The notes: generated from the letters alone by a model not told the origin. Positions 9,368 to 19,572 are shown, numbered from the stretch's first letter. The stretch is 64,000 bases of DNA from Clostridiaceae bacterium (GCA_012521105.1 JAAYNA010000084.1:92406-156405); one strand, 5' to 3'. Translations and numbers: made by a program.

Positions 9368-10879
9368 ATGGAAAGTTTACATGACTTTACAACAACATAT
9401 GCGGGTTTTAATGGTAAAAGCTATTTATCATTTTCAATTCCTGCCCAGGAAGAGCTTGTAGAGTATCAAATTGAGATGCTGACAAAAAACAGAATTGATT
9501 TTTTGCTGCCGTTGTCTGTTCAAAGACTGAACAATGATTGGAAGCTGTCATACGAAATTACATCGAAAATACCATTAGGAAAAGTGCTGGAAAGAAAAAG
9601 CTTGAAATACGAAGAATTTGAGTATCTTATAAAACAAGTAGGAAAAATTACGATGAAATTAAAGGATTATCTCCTTGATATTTCTTCGGTTATTTTTGAC
9701 AAAGCATATATTTATTGTGATCCTGGCGATTTATCGTTATATTTCATGTATTTCCCCATAAAGACAGAAAGATTACATTCAGATACAATGAAAGACTTTC
9801 TTCAGAAGCTGATATTTGAAGATATCAGATTGCTTGATGATTCATCCGGAAGCCTTTTAAAAAGGTTATTGGATGTTCTGAAGTCTGAAACATTCATCCC
9901 CGAACAGCTTTTGAAGTGTATAAACTCTAAACAGCCTGAAAAACAGAACCATACATACCGGTCTATTGATGAAAGTGATAGCAGCAGTAATGTTGTCAGT
10001 TCCAGGCAATCTGCAGGGGAGCAGAAGTACCCTATTCCAAAAATAAACTACCGTGAAAGTATTATCAAGAAGCATGAGAAAAATGATCAAACTTCCAATC
10101 TGAAATATCCGTTAAAATCTTATATAGTTGCAGGTACGGTTAATATATTTCTAATTGGCATATTATTTTACGTTTTATTTTCAAAAAGCGGTTCAAATAG
10201 AACCAGCACATTGCTGGGGTTAGCTCTTATTGGTTCTGCAATTAATTATTTTCTTGTTACAAGATTATTTTCAGAGGATAAAAGAACAACCGATAAAGAG
10301 GAAATCAGTAAACCGGCTGAAGGTTCGGCTTTTAAACGTTTTGCTAATGAAGCTGTTGAGGAAGACATTATTCTTCCCAAAAGGAGACCTGTGTGTATCG
10401 AAAGGAAGGATACAGAAAACAGAGCTTTCAGAGACGGTTACGAATACCAAAATAAAGAAACAGAGCCTATTGAACCGGTATTACCATCTGATAGCACACC
10501 AGAAGATTTTAGCGAAGGCAGCAAAAGGCTTTACAATGCTCCGGTTATTCAGGACAAGACAGTTATTCTGGGGTTTGCTGCAGGAAACATGCCATATCTT
10601 CAAAGCCACTCGCATCCGAACGAAAAAATAAATATTGCGAAAGATTCAATGCTGTTAGGAAGGCTTTCGGATAGTGTGGATTATGCAATACAAAACAAAG
10701 CAGTAGGAAAAATTCATGCAGAAATAGTAAAAAGGGAAGACAGCTATTATATAATCGATTTGAATTCGGTAAACGGTACATATGTTAATAACGAAAGAAT
10801 TACCTGCAGTACCGAGGTTAAATTGAAAAACGGTGATATCATTACAATGGCCAATGAGTCATATACATTTATTCTTTAA
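9368..10879 (+). CDS. DUF6382-like protein with C-terminal FHA domain
   Basis: C-term LLGRLSDSVDYAIQNKAVGKIHAEIVKREDSYYIIDLNSVNGTYVNNERI = FHA; RBS aaaggtg before ATG 9368. Confidence 0.82.
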   Translation: MESLHDFTTTYAGFNGKSYLSFSIPAQEELVEYQIEMLTKNRIDFLLPLSVQRLNNDWKLSYEITSKIPLGKVLERKSLKYEEFEYLIKQVGKITMKLKDYLLDISSVIFDKAYIYCDPGDLSLYFMYFPIKTERLHSDTMKDFLQKLIFEDIRLLDDSSGSLLKRLLDVLKSETFIPEQLLKCINSKQPEKQNHTYRSIDESDSSSNVVSSRQSAGEQKYPIPKINYRESIIKKHEKNDQTSNLKYPLKSYIVAGTVNIFLIGILFYVLFSKSGSNRTSTLLGLALIGSAINYFLVTRLFSEDKRTTDKEEISKPAEGSAFKRFANEAVEEDIILPKRRPVCIERKDTENRAFRDGYEYQNKETEPIEPVLPSDSTPEDFSEGSKRLYNAPVIQDKTVILGFAAGNMPYLQSHSHPNEKINIAKDSMLLGRLSDSVDYAIQNKAVGKIHAEIVKREDSYYIIDLNSVNGTYVNNERITCSTEVKLKNGDIITMANESYTFIL

Positions 10880-10939
10880 TAAACTGCTTCAAATCTGTTA
10901 TCCCTGCACTTTAGCTTTCCTTCTTTTCTTTTTTTATAG

Positions 10940-10978
10940 TATAATTGAAGTCAATCGATATTTTATAGATATCGATTG
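10940..10978 (+). promoter_or_regulatory. -10 TATAAT (10940-10945) followed by a perfect 10-bp inverted repeat CAATCGATAT-N7-ATATCGATTG (10952-10978)
   Basis: Read directly; repeat overlaps the expected transcription start upstream of yibE/F gene. Confidence 0.6.
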
Positions 10979-11008
10979 TTTTATTTACTTACTGCTTGGG
11001 GGTATTCG

Positions 11009-12112
11009 ATGAAAAAATTTCTGACAGTGTTACTGCTGTTCCTGCTTTTACCTGTCGGGTTTTCCATGGCAGCGACAGATGTGGCCTATTCGGTACGTGC
11101 GAAGGTTGTTGAATTGTTAGAACATACCGGAAATGAAGTTAATGAACTGGCAGACAGTTATTATTTTGAAAGTCAGTTTGTGAAGGTTAGAATACTGGAA
11201 GGTGAGCATAAGGGGAAAAAAGTGATGGCAGAACACAGTACCACTGCTTACTTTACCGATTATGAAACCTACAGGCTGAAAAAGGGTGACCGTGTTTTTA
11301 TTACATATAATATTGATGATTATGGAGAACCGGTGGATATTTATGTTACCGATCTGGTAAGGGAGAATTACCTGTTACTCATAACGGCCTTGTTTGTATT
11401 TCTTATTTTGATATTAGGCAGGGGTCAGGGGGTAAAAACTATTATTACGCTTTTTATAACGGTATTTATTGTTATAAAGATATTAATACCATTGATTCTA
11501 AAAGGCTTTCCGCCTTTGCTGACTTCGGTCGTATTGTGCAGTATCGTTATTTTAATAAGCTTTCTTATAATTACCGGCTGGAATAAGAAAACTCATGCTG
11601 CAGCAATAGGAACTGTTTCGGGAGTTGTAATTGCCGGTGCATTAGCTTTAATTATAGGTTCTTCTGCAAGGCTTACCGGGCTGGCACAGGAAGAAACACT
11701 GATGCTGATAAATATTCCCCAGGAAGTTAGGTTTAATTATCAGGGGCTTTTATTCTCAGGGATCATTATAGGTTCAATGGGTGCAGTAATGGATGTAGGT
11801 ATGTCCATTGCATCTGCATTATATGAGATAAAAAATGCCAACCCTGATGTTACTTTTTCCCAGCTGGTCCGATCGGGATTGAATGTTGGCAGGGATGTCA
11901 TGGGAACAATGTCTAATACACTGATTCTTGCTTATGCAGGTGGTGCACTGAATTTAATACTGCTTTTTACAGCATATGATATTCCCTTTGGGCAAATTAT
12001 TAACGGAGACTATATGGCTTCGGAGATTGTTCGTGCGCTGGCAGGCAGCATTGGTTTGATTATTACCATTCCCTGTACAACGCTTATCGCAGCTAAACTA
12101 TACACTAAATAG
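11009..12112 (+). CDS. YibE/F family membrane protein
   Basis: Signal peptide plus multi-TM C-terminus typical of YibE/F; RBS ttggggg before ATG 11009. Confidence 0.85.
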   Translation: MKKFLTVLLLFLLLPVGFSMAATDVAYSVRAKVVELLEHTGNEVNELADSYYFESQFVKVRILEGEHKGKKVMAEHSTTAYFTDYETYRLKKGDRVFITYNIDDYGEPVDIYVTDLVRENYLLLITALFVFLILILGRGQGVKTIITLFITVFIVIKILIPLILKGFPPLLTSVVLCSIVILISFLIITGWNKKTHAAAIGTVSGVVIAGALALIIGSSARLTGLAQEETLMLINIPQEVRFNYQGLLFSGIIIGSMGAVMDVGMSIASALYEIKNANPDVTFSQLVRSGLNVGRDVMGTMSNTLILAYAGGALNLILLFTAYDIPFGQIINGDYMASEIVRALAGSIGLIITIPCTTLIAAKLYTK

Positions 12113-12199
12113 ACCACTTTTTCTTTTTCTGATATACTGGTATTGATTTTTTTTAAATAGCAATTTATTATTTAATAAAAGATGTAACAGGGGAATATT

Positions 12200-12940
12200 A
12201 TGGCGTTGTTTAAAAGACATAAAACTATAGATTTAATAAAAATACCTGAGCATGTAGCAATAATTGTTGATGGAAACGGAAGATGGGCAGAAAAACGCGG
12301 GTTGCCAAGAAGTGCAGGTCACCGTGAAGGAGCCAAAACTGTAAAAAAAACCATTGAACTGGCGTATGATCTAGGTATTCGCTACCTTACTTTCTTTGCT
12401 TTTTCAAGTGAAAACTGGTCCAGGCCCAAAGAAGAAGTGGATGAGCTGATGAAGCTATACCTTGATTATTTAAAAAGTGCAGAGAATGAAAACAGCGACA
12501 GAAATGTCAGGGTGAAGATAATTGGAAGCAGACAAGGCTTAACCCGGGAGCTGATCGACCAGATCGATAAGATAGAAAAAAACACTATTAACAATGATAA
12601 AATGACATTAATAATTGCACTGAATTACGGTGGCCGCCAGGATATACTTCAGGCAGTAAAAAAAATAGTAGATGATGTAGAGGCCGGCGTGCTTGATAAA
12701 GACAGTATTACAGAGGATGAAGTCAGGAAAAGATTGTACACAGAAGACATACCCGATCCTGATCTGTTGATACGGACAAGTGGTGAAATGAGAATCAGCA
12801 ATTTTCTTATCTGGCAGTGCTCATATACCGAGTTCTATTTTTCTGAAGTTCTTTGGCCGGATTTCAAGGGAAAACATTTTGAAGAAGCAATCCTTGAGTA
12901 CCAGAGAAGAAACAGACGTTTTGGAAGCCTGGGTAAATAA
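12200..12940 (+). CDS. uppS: Isoprenyl transferase (undecaprenyl diphosphate synthase)
   Basis: HVAIIVDGNGRWAEKRGLPRSAGHREG; LLIRTSGEMRISNFLIWQCSYTEFYF. Confidence 0.97.
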   Translation: MALFKRHKTIDLIKIPEHVAIIVDGNGRWAEKRGLPRSAGHREGAKTVKKTIELAYDLGIRYLTFFAFSSENWSRPKEEVDELMKLYLDYLKSAENENSDRNVRVKIIGSRQGLTRELIDQIDKIEKNTINNDKMTLIIALNYGGRQDILQAVKKIVDDVEAGVLDKDSITEDEVRKRLYTEDIPDPDLLIRTSGEMRISNFLIWQCSYTEFYFSEVLWPDFKGKHFEEAILEYQRRNRRFGSLGK

Positions 12941-12995
12941 TGCAGTCTGTTCTTTAATTTTCTGTGTAATCCTTTAAGAAAGCGGCGGTGATTTT

Positions 12996-13856
12996 TTGAA
13001 AACAAGAATTATAAGTGGTATAGTTGCATCTGTTATTCTTTTTATTATAATGCAACTACCACCATTTATTGTGGGCGTAGCTGTTTTTGCAGTCTCTTTG
13101 GTTGCCCTTTATGAATTTTATCAGAGTGTCAGAAAGGTAAATTTTAATCCCATAAGGTTTATAGGTTTTTCTACATGTACTATTTTCTTTATGTATTTAA
13201 TTGGCAGTGCTTTTGTTAGTGATTTGAAAAGTATCTTCTTAAAGGATTTATACCGGACGGTTTTCCAGCAGGACATTATATATCTGATTACTTACCTGGT
13301 AACCATTTGGCTGCTGCTTCAACTTGTTTTCAGACCTAAACGTTTTACATTAAAAGATGTAGCTGTTACACTTCTGGGAATGGCTTATATCCCCTTTCTG
13401 TTATCCTTTGCTTTTATGGTTAGACTAATGGATAATGGGTATGAATTATCCTGGCTTATAATAGTAGGAACCTTCAGCACAGATATTTTTGCATATTTTA
13501 TAGGAAAATTCTTTGGAAAGAAGAAGCTGCTACCAGAAATAAGCCCTAATAAAACTATTGCCGGCAGTATAGGAGGAATTATGGGCAGCATTGTATGTAC
13601 AACTCTTTATGGAATATTATACATAAACAGTTTTTCAGGGCTCTACCTTAATGTTTTGCATTATCTGATATTAGGTATTTTGTGCGGGATAATATCACAG
13701 CTGGGCGACTGGGCAGCTTCAGCAATAAAAAGAAATGTGGGTATTAAAGATTTTGGGCATATCATGCCCGGACATGGAGGTCTTCTTGACAGAATAGACA
13801 GCTTGATTTTTGTTGCCCCCACAGTATATTTTTATATTAAGTTTGTTATATTTTGA
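12996..13856 (+). CDS. cdsA: Phosphatidate cytidylyltransferase
   Basis: Polytopic; C-term signature SQLGDWAASAIKRNVGIKDFGHIMPGHGGLLDRIDS. Confidence 0.96.
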   Translation: MKTRIISGIVASVILFIIMQLPPFIVGVAVFAVSLVALYEFYQSVRKVNFNPIRFIGFSTCTIFFMYLIGSAFVSDLKSIFLKDLYRTVFQQDIIYLITYLVTIWLLLQLVFRPKRFTLKDVAVTLLGMAYIPFLLSFAFMVRLMDNGYELSWLIIVGTFSTDIFAYFIGKFFGKKKLLPEISPNKTIAGSIGGIMGSIVCTTLYGILYINSFSGLYLNVLHYLILGILCGIISQLGDWAASAIKRNVGIKDFGHIMPGHGGLLDRIDSLIFVAPTVYFYIKFVIF

Positions 13857-13873
13857 ATTTTGGAGTTTTGCAT

Positions 13874-15067
13874 ATGACGAAGAATTTGGTTGTATTAGGT
13901 TCAACTGGCTCAATAGGAACACAGGCTCTTGAAGTATGTGACAATATTAATATTCGGGTTTTGGGTCTTTCTGCTGCTGAAAATATAGATAAACTTGAAA
14001 TTCAGGCAAGAAAACATAAACCGTCCATTGTATCGGTATTGAATGCTGAACGTGGAAAAGAGCTTAAAACCCGGCTGAAAGATACCAATATAAAAGTTGT
14101 TTGGGGCATTGAAGGGATGATTGAACTTGTTACTATTCCCGATGCCGATACCGTTCTTACCTCAGTTGTGGGGATTGCAGGTCTTGTTCCTACAATTAAG
14201 GCCATTGAGGCAGGTAAAAATATTGCCCTTGCAAACAAGGAAACTCTTGTTACTGCAGGAAGACTGGTAATGGAGGCTGCTAAAAAGAACAATATTAGTA
14301 TATTACCCGTTGACAGTGAACACATGGCAATTTTCCAATGTTTGTCGGGTAACAGAATTGAAGACGTTGAAAAACTGATTTTAACTGCATCGGGTGGGCC
14401 ATTCCGCGGCTATACCATGGAACAACTTAATGATGTTACTGTAGAGCAGGCGTTAAACCATCCAAACTGGTCAATGGGAAAAAAGATAACAGTAGATTCT
14501 GCAACAATGATGAACAAGGGGCTTGAGGTTTTGGAAGCCCGCTGGCTGTTTGACATGGATTTATCTAAAATTGAAGTTTTGGTTCATCCGCAAAGTATTA
14601 TCCATTCAATGGTGTCTTTCAATGATGGTTCGATAATAGCACAACTGGGGGCTTCAGATATGAGAATTCCTATTCAGTTAGCCCTGACATGGCCTGAGCG
14701 TTGCGTTAATAATTTTGGAAGGGTGGATTTCAGTGAGATAAGCTCGCTTACTTTTGAAAAACCCGATTTAAGGGTATTTAAATGTCTTGATTTTGCAATC
14801 CAGGCAGCAAATATTGGGGGGAGTATGCCTGTTGTGTTAAATGCAGCAAATGAAGTTGCGGTTTCATTGTTTTTAAATCATAAAATTTCTTTCAGAACTA
14901 TTATGGATTTGATTGAACTTGTTATGGAAAATCATAAGGTGCATATTAAACCTTCCCTTAATGATATAATAGAAATAGATTGTTCAGTACGCGAAGAAAC
15001 CTTGAATATATACGAAAAAGAGTATAGCAAAATGAAGAAAGTTTTTAGTTTAACTCAAGCAGAATAG
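13874..15067 (+). CDS. dxr: 1-deoxy-D-xylulose-5-phosphate reductoisomerase
   Basis: LVVLGSTGSIGTQALEV; ALANKETLVTAG; LPVDSEHMAIFQCL; HPNWSMGKKITVDSATMMNKGLE. Confidence 0.97.
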   Translation: MTKNLVVLGSTGSIGTQALEVCDNINIRVLGLSAAENIDKLEIQARKHKPSIVSVLNAERGKELKTRLKDTNIKVVWGIEGMIELVTIPDADTVLTSVVGIAGLVPTIKAIEAGKNIALANKETLVTAGRLVMEAAKKNNISILPVDSEHMAIFQCLSGNRIEDVEKLILTASGGPFRGYTMEQLNDVTVEQALNHPNWSMGKKITVDSATMMNKGLEVLEARWLFDMDLSKIEVLVHPQSIIHSMVSFNDGSIIAQLGASDMRIPIQLALTWPERCVNNFGRVDFSEISSLTFEKPDLRVFKCLDFAIQAANIGGSMPVVLNAANEVAVSLFLNHKISFRTIMDLIELVMENHKVHIKPSLNDIIEIDCSVREETLNIYEKEYSKMKKVFSLTQAE

Positions 15068-15112
15068 TTTTATGGAAAGAGAAAAAATATTTCTTAGAAG
15101 GCAGGTACAGAT

Positions 15113-16405
15113 ATGAATATTCTGATGGCATTTATTTCATTAAGCTTTATAATACTTATACATGAGTTAGGACATTTTATGGCAGCCCGCTGGGTTGGCA
15201 TGAAAGTTTTGGAGTTCTCAATTTTTATGGGTCCTAAGCTTTTTTCATGGGGAAAAGGAGAAACAAAGTATTCCATACGTGCAATACCGATTGGTGGGTT
15301 TGTTAAACTGGAAGGCGAAGAAGAAGCCTCGGAAGACGAACGTGCATTCAACAATAAATCGGCGGGAAGAAGGGCGTTAGTTGTTGTAGCAGGCGCCGCA
15401 ATGAACATTATTATAGCAATTCTGATAATAACTGTAATTTCTTTCTCTTTTGGTTTCAGTACCAGTACTGTAGCTCAGTTAAGCGGAGATTCGGCTTTAA
15501 AAGAGGCTGGTATAATGCCGGGTGATAAGATTGTATCCTACGACGGGAAGCATGTTTTCCATCCAAGTGACCTTTCGATGTTTTTGTATGTGTCGGAAGG
15601 AGAGCCGGTTGAAGTTGCGTACCGCCGTGAAGGTGTTAAAGGGGTACAGCGTACAACAGTTACTCCAAAGGAAATACCCCCGGTTTATTTGATTGGAATA
15701 ACTGTTGGCACTACCGATGGTAAGGCAAACAACGTGGTAGGGTCGGTGCAAAATGGCTCTCCGGCGGGTATGGCTGGGCTTATTCCGGGAGATATTATTA
15801 TAAAAGTTGATGAAGTGCCGGTAACAGAAAGAGATGACCTTTTAAATTATCTTCAGCAAACAAAGGGTAAGCCAGTGCATATTACTGTTAACAGGAATGG
15901 GGATATTATTACTTTTCACGATGTAGTGCCAGAGGCAAGCGAGACATATTATGACCTGGGTGCACAATTTGAATATAAGAAGGGCAATTTCATAAGTTCA
16001 CTGGCAAGCAGTATAAATTATTCGATATCTACAATAAGAAGTGTTTTATATTCCATTACATGGCTGATTTCAGGAAAAGCCAGCTTTAAAGATGTATCAG
16101 GACCGGTAGGTATTGTTTCATATATAGGCGATGTTGTTGAAATGGGAAGGGGATTTTCAGAGAAGTTGCTATACCTTCTTCAGATAACTGCATTTTTAAG
16201 CCTGAATCTTGGAGTCATGAATTTAATTCCGTTTCCTGCACTTGATGGTGCTAAATTGTTATTTATTATTATAGAAAAAATCCGCAGAAAGCCTATTGAT
16301 CCCGAAAAAGAAGCATGGATTTCAATGGTGGGGTTCTTTATATTGATAGCGTTTATGATTGCTACGTTGTTTAATGATATTCCAAAACTTATCAGGGGCT
16401 TTTAA
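15113..16405 (+). CDS. rseP: RIP metalloprotease RseP (site-2 protease, PDZ)
   Basis: ILIHELGHFMAARWVGMKV (HExxH), PDZ region, NLIPFPALDGAKLLFI. Confidence 0.96.
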   Translation: MNILMAFISLSFIILIHELGHFMAARWVGMKVLEFSIFMGPKLFSWGKGETKYSIRAIPIGGFVKLEGEEEASEDERAFNNKSAGRRALVVVAGAAMNIIIAILIITVISFSFGFSTSTVAQLSGDSALKEAGIMPGDKIVSYDGKHVFHPSDLSMFLYVSEGEPVEVAYRREGVKGVQRTTVTPKEIPPVYLIGITVGTTDGKANNVVGSVQNGSPAGMAGLIPGDIIIKVDEVPVTERDDLLNYLQQTKGKPVHITVNRNGDIITFHDVVPEASETYYDLGAQFEYKKGNFISSLASSINYSISTIRSVLYSITWLISGKASFKDVSGPVGIVSYIGDVVEMGRGFSEKLLYLLQITAFLSLNLGVMNLIPFPALDGAKLLFIIIEKIRRKPIDPEKEAWISMVGFFILIAFMIATLFNDIPKLIRGF

Positions 16406-17467
16406 ATGAGTAAGTTAATATTTAGAAAAATTACCAGAAAAATACGTGTAGGAAATGTTTACATTGGCGGTGATGCCCCCATTACCGTTCAGTCGATGAC
16501 GAACACAAAAACATCTGATGTAAGGGCTACTGTCGAACAGATTAAAAAACTTGAAGAAGCAGGTTGTGATATTGTCCGGTTCGCAATACCAGATATGCAG
16601 TCTGCCCTGGCAATAGAAGAAATAAAAAGGAAAATTTCTGTTCCTGTCGTTGCAGATATTCACTTCGATTATCGTCTAGCAATAACAGCAATGGAAAAAG
16701 GTGCTGATAAAGTAAGAATTAACCCGGGAAATATTGGGTCGGAAGACAGGGTAAAAAGTGTGATAAGCTGTGCAAAAGAGCGCAGGATACCTATTCGCAT
16801 AGGTGTAAACTCAGGTTCTTTGGATAAAGAACTTCTGGACAAATATAGCGGAGTTACACCGGAAGCCCTTGTAGAGAGCGCTTTGAAGCATGTTTCCATT
16901 CTGGAAAGGTTGAATTTTTATGATATTGTTATATCCCTAAAGGCTACAAATGTGCCTTTAACTATAGCTGCCTATAAGTTAATGTCCGAAAAGGTATCTT
17001 ATCCACTTCATATTGGTGTTACAGAAGCTGGGACTGTATATAACGGAACCATCAAATCAGCAGTTGGAATAGGCGCTTTGCTGGCAAACGGAATAGGCGA
17101 TACGTTACGCGTATCGTTAACAGGAGATCCTGCAGAAGAAATAAAAGCAGGTAAAGCAATATTAAAATCCCTTGGTTTATACAACCGTGGGGCAGAACTA
17201 ATTTCCTGTCCAACCTGTGGCCGTACAAAAATAAACCTGATAGCAATTGCAGAGCAGGTTGAAAAGGCACTGGAAAACGTAGAAAAGCCTATAAAAGTGG
17301 CTGTGATGGGTTGTGCGGTAAACGGGCCTGGCGAAGCAAGGGAAGCAGATATCGGAATAGCTGGGGGAGATGGTTGTGCACTTCTTTTTAAAAAGGGAAA
17401 AATCTTGAGAAAAATCCCCGAAGACAGAATTATTGAAGAATTAATGAACGAAATAGAAAAGTTTTGA
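16406..17467 (+). CDS. ispG: 4-hydroxy-3-methylbut-2-enyl diphosphate synthase
   Basis: GDAPITVQSMTNTKTSDV; CPTCGRTKINL; VAVMGCAVNGPGEAREADIGIAGG. Confidence 0.97.
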   Translation: MSKLIFRKITRKIRVGNVYIGGDAPITVQSMTNTKTSDVRATVEQIKKLEEAGCDIVRFAIPDMQSALAIEEIKRKISVPVVADIHFDYRLAITAMEKGADKVRINPGNIGSEDRVKSVISCAKERRIPIRIGVNSGSLDKELLDKYSGVTPEALVESALKHVSILERLNFYDIVISLKATNVPLTIAAYKLMSEKVSYPLHIGVTEAGTVYNGTIKSAVGIGALLANGIGDTLRVSLTGDPAEEIKAGKAILKSLGLYNRGAELISCPTCGRTKINLIAIAEQVEKALENVEKPIKVAVMGCAVNGPGEAREADIGIAGGDGCALLFKKGKILRKIPEDRIIEELMNEIEKF

Positions 17468-17469
17468 TT

Positions 17470-17496
17470 TTAGCACTCTCTTATCGAGAGTGCTAA
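17470..17496. promoter_or_regulatory. CIRCE element (HrcA operator)
   Basis: TTAGCACTC-TCTTATCGA-GAGTGCTAA, perfect match to TTAGCACTC-N9-GAGTGCTAA. Confidence 0.95.
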
Positions 17497-17503
17497 AAAA
17501 GTA

Positions 17504-17532
17504 TTGACATTAGAAAGTTATATGTCTATGAT
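17504..17532 (+). promoter_or_regulatory. Sigma-A promoter of htpG: TTGACA-N17-TATGAT
   Basis: Near-consensus boxes with 17-bp spacer directly after CIRCE. Confidence 0.85.
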
Positions 17533-17655
17533 ATTGATAGTATGACCGATGGCATTTTAAGGTTATGCCATTATTAGTTCTTCGTGCTCAGCAATAAGTA
17601 ATCTTGTTGCTTTTTTAATACAACTTTCAGTAAAAATAAAACAGGAGGTTATTGT

Positions 17656-19524
17656 ATGATTCAGGAAAAAGGCAGTATTTCTATCAGCACAGAAAATATC
17701 TTTCCTATAATAAAGAAATGGTTGTATTCAGAGAAGGACATTTTCATAAGGGAACTTGTTTCGAATTCATCCGATGCAATAAGCAAGCTCAGTAAGCTTC
17801 AGTCTATTGGTGAAGCACCTGAAACTGAGCAGGACAAGTTCCAGATAACTGTTTCGATTAACAAAAAGGCTAAAACCATTAAGGTTATAGATAATGGAAT
17901 CGGAATGACCGACGAAGAAGTTAAAAAGTATATTAATCAGATAGCCTTTTCCGGAGCAAGGGATTTTATCGAGAAATATAAGGATAAAACAGATGATCAG
18001 CAAATAATAGGGCATTTTGGGTTAGGGTTTTATTCTGCTTTTATGGTTGCAGATAAAGTCCAGATAGACACGTTATCTTATAAAGAAGGTGCTCAGGCTG
18101 TTCGCTGGATTAGCAGCGGAGATACCGAGTATGAAATGACCAATTCTGACAGGGATAAAACCGGAACTACAGTCACCCTTTACATGGCCGACGACAGTTT
18201 GGAGTATACTGAGTATTTTAAAATGCATGAGATTTTGAAGAAGTATTTTTCCTTCTTACCCTATGAGCTTTACTTAATAGATGAGGATAAAGAAGAAGAA
18301 AAAGATAAAAAAGAAAAGCCGGAGCCAATAAACAATCCCAACCCGCTTTGGAAGAAGAATCCGAAGGACTGTACAGAAGATGAGTATAAAGAATTTTACC
18401 GTGAGACATTTTTTGATTTTCAGGATCCCCTGTTCTGGATCCACATTAATATGGAATATCCTTTCAGAATGCAGGGAATTATTTACTTCCCAAAACTGAA
18501 GCATGAGTTTGAAACCATGGAAGGAAAAATAAAGTTATATTACAATCAGGTCTTTGTAGCAGATAACATTAAGGAAGTAATACCCGAATTCCTGCTAATG
18601 CTTAAAGGTATGCTGGATTGCCCCGATCTTCCGCTGAATGTATCCCGCAGCTTTCTTCAAAATGAAGGTTATGTTGAGAAGATTTCACGACATATAACAA
18701 AAAAAGTTGCAGATAAACTTATTCTTTTGCATAAAAAGGAGTATGAAAATTACACTAAATACTGGGACGATATTAATCCCTTTGTTAAGTATGGCTGTAT
18801 GCGTGAAGAAAGGTTCTATGAAAGAGTAAAGGATATTATTATATTTAAAACAATAAATGATGAGTATGTTACACTCAATGATTATCTTGAAAGAAATAAG
18901 GAAAAGCATGAGAATACAGTTTACTATGTAAATGATGTGAACCAGCAGGCCCAATATATAAACATGTTTAAAAACAATCAAATGGAAGCTGTGGTGCTGA
19001 ATACCCTAATTGATAACCATTTTATAAGCTTTCTCGAGTCCAAAAACAATAATGTTAAGTTTTTGAGAATTGACGCAGATATTACATCAAACCTGAAAGA
19101 TCAGTCAACAGAAGAAGATGAAAAGGAAACTAAGAAGTTATCTGAAAAAATAGAAAAGCTTTTTAAAGATACTTTGAACATTAAAGATTTAAAGGTGCAG
19201 GTTGAAAAGCTAAAAGCTGAGTCAACACCGGCGATCATTCTTCTTTCAGAACAGTCCAGAAGAATGCAGGAAATGAGCAGGATGTTTGCCGGTGGGGATG
19301 CAAAAAATATGTTTCCTGCCGAAGAAACCCTGGTTATTAACCGTAACAGTAAACTTGTAAAAGCTCTTGCAGAAAGTATCGATGATAAGGAAAAGGATGA
19401 AGAACGGAAGCTTTTGGTCAGGCAGATTTATGATATTGCCCTGTTAAGTCATAAACCGCTGGAACCCGATGCATTATCAGCTTTTATAGAGCGCAGTATA
19501 AAACTGATGGAGAAAATAGTATAA
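17656..19524 (+). CDS. htpG: Molecular chaperone HtpG (Hsp90)
   Basis: FIRELVSNSSDAISKL; VIDNGIGMT; IGHFGLGFYSAFMVADKV. Confidence 0.97.
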   Translation: MIQEKGSISISTENIFPIIKKWLYSEKDIFIRELVSNSSDAISKLSKLQSIGEAPETEQDKFQITVSINKKAKTIKVIDNGIGMTDEEVKKYINQIAFSGARDFIEKYKDKTDDQQIIGHFGLGFYSAFMVADKVQIDTLSYKEGAQAVRWISSGDTEYEMTNSDRDKTGTTVTLYMADDSLEYTEYFKMHEILKKYFSFLPYELYLIDEDKEEEKDKKEKPEPINNPNPLWKKNPKDCTEDEYKEFYRETFFDFQDPLFWIHINMEYPFRMQGIIYFPKLKHEFETMEGKIKLYYNQVFVADNIKEVIPEFLLMLKGMLDCPDLPLNVSRSFLQNEGYVEKISRHITKKVADKLILLHKKEYENYTKYWDDINPFVKYGCMREERFYERVKDIIIFKTINDEYVTLNDYLERNKEKHENTVYYVNDVNQQAQYINMFKNNQMEAVVLNTLIDNHFISFLESKNNNVKFLRIDADITSNLKDQSTEEDEKETKKLSEKIEKLFKDTLNIKDLKVQVEKLKAESTPAIILLSEQSRRMQEMSRMFAGGDAKNMFPAEETLVINRNSKLVKALAESIDDKEKDEERKLLVRQIYDIALLSHKPLEPDALSAFIERSIKLMEKIV

Positions 19525-19534
19525 CCGAAGAGAT

Positions 19535-19560
19535 GGAGGGGAATAACCCCTCCTGTTATT
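19535..19560 (+). terminator. Stem-loop after htpG (GGAGGGG-AATAA-CCCCTCC), weak U-tract
   Basis: Perfect 7-bp GC-rich hairpin 11 nt after htpG stop. Confidence 0.5.
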
Positions 19561-19572
19561 AAGGAGAGTATT

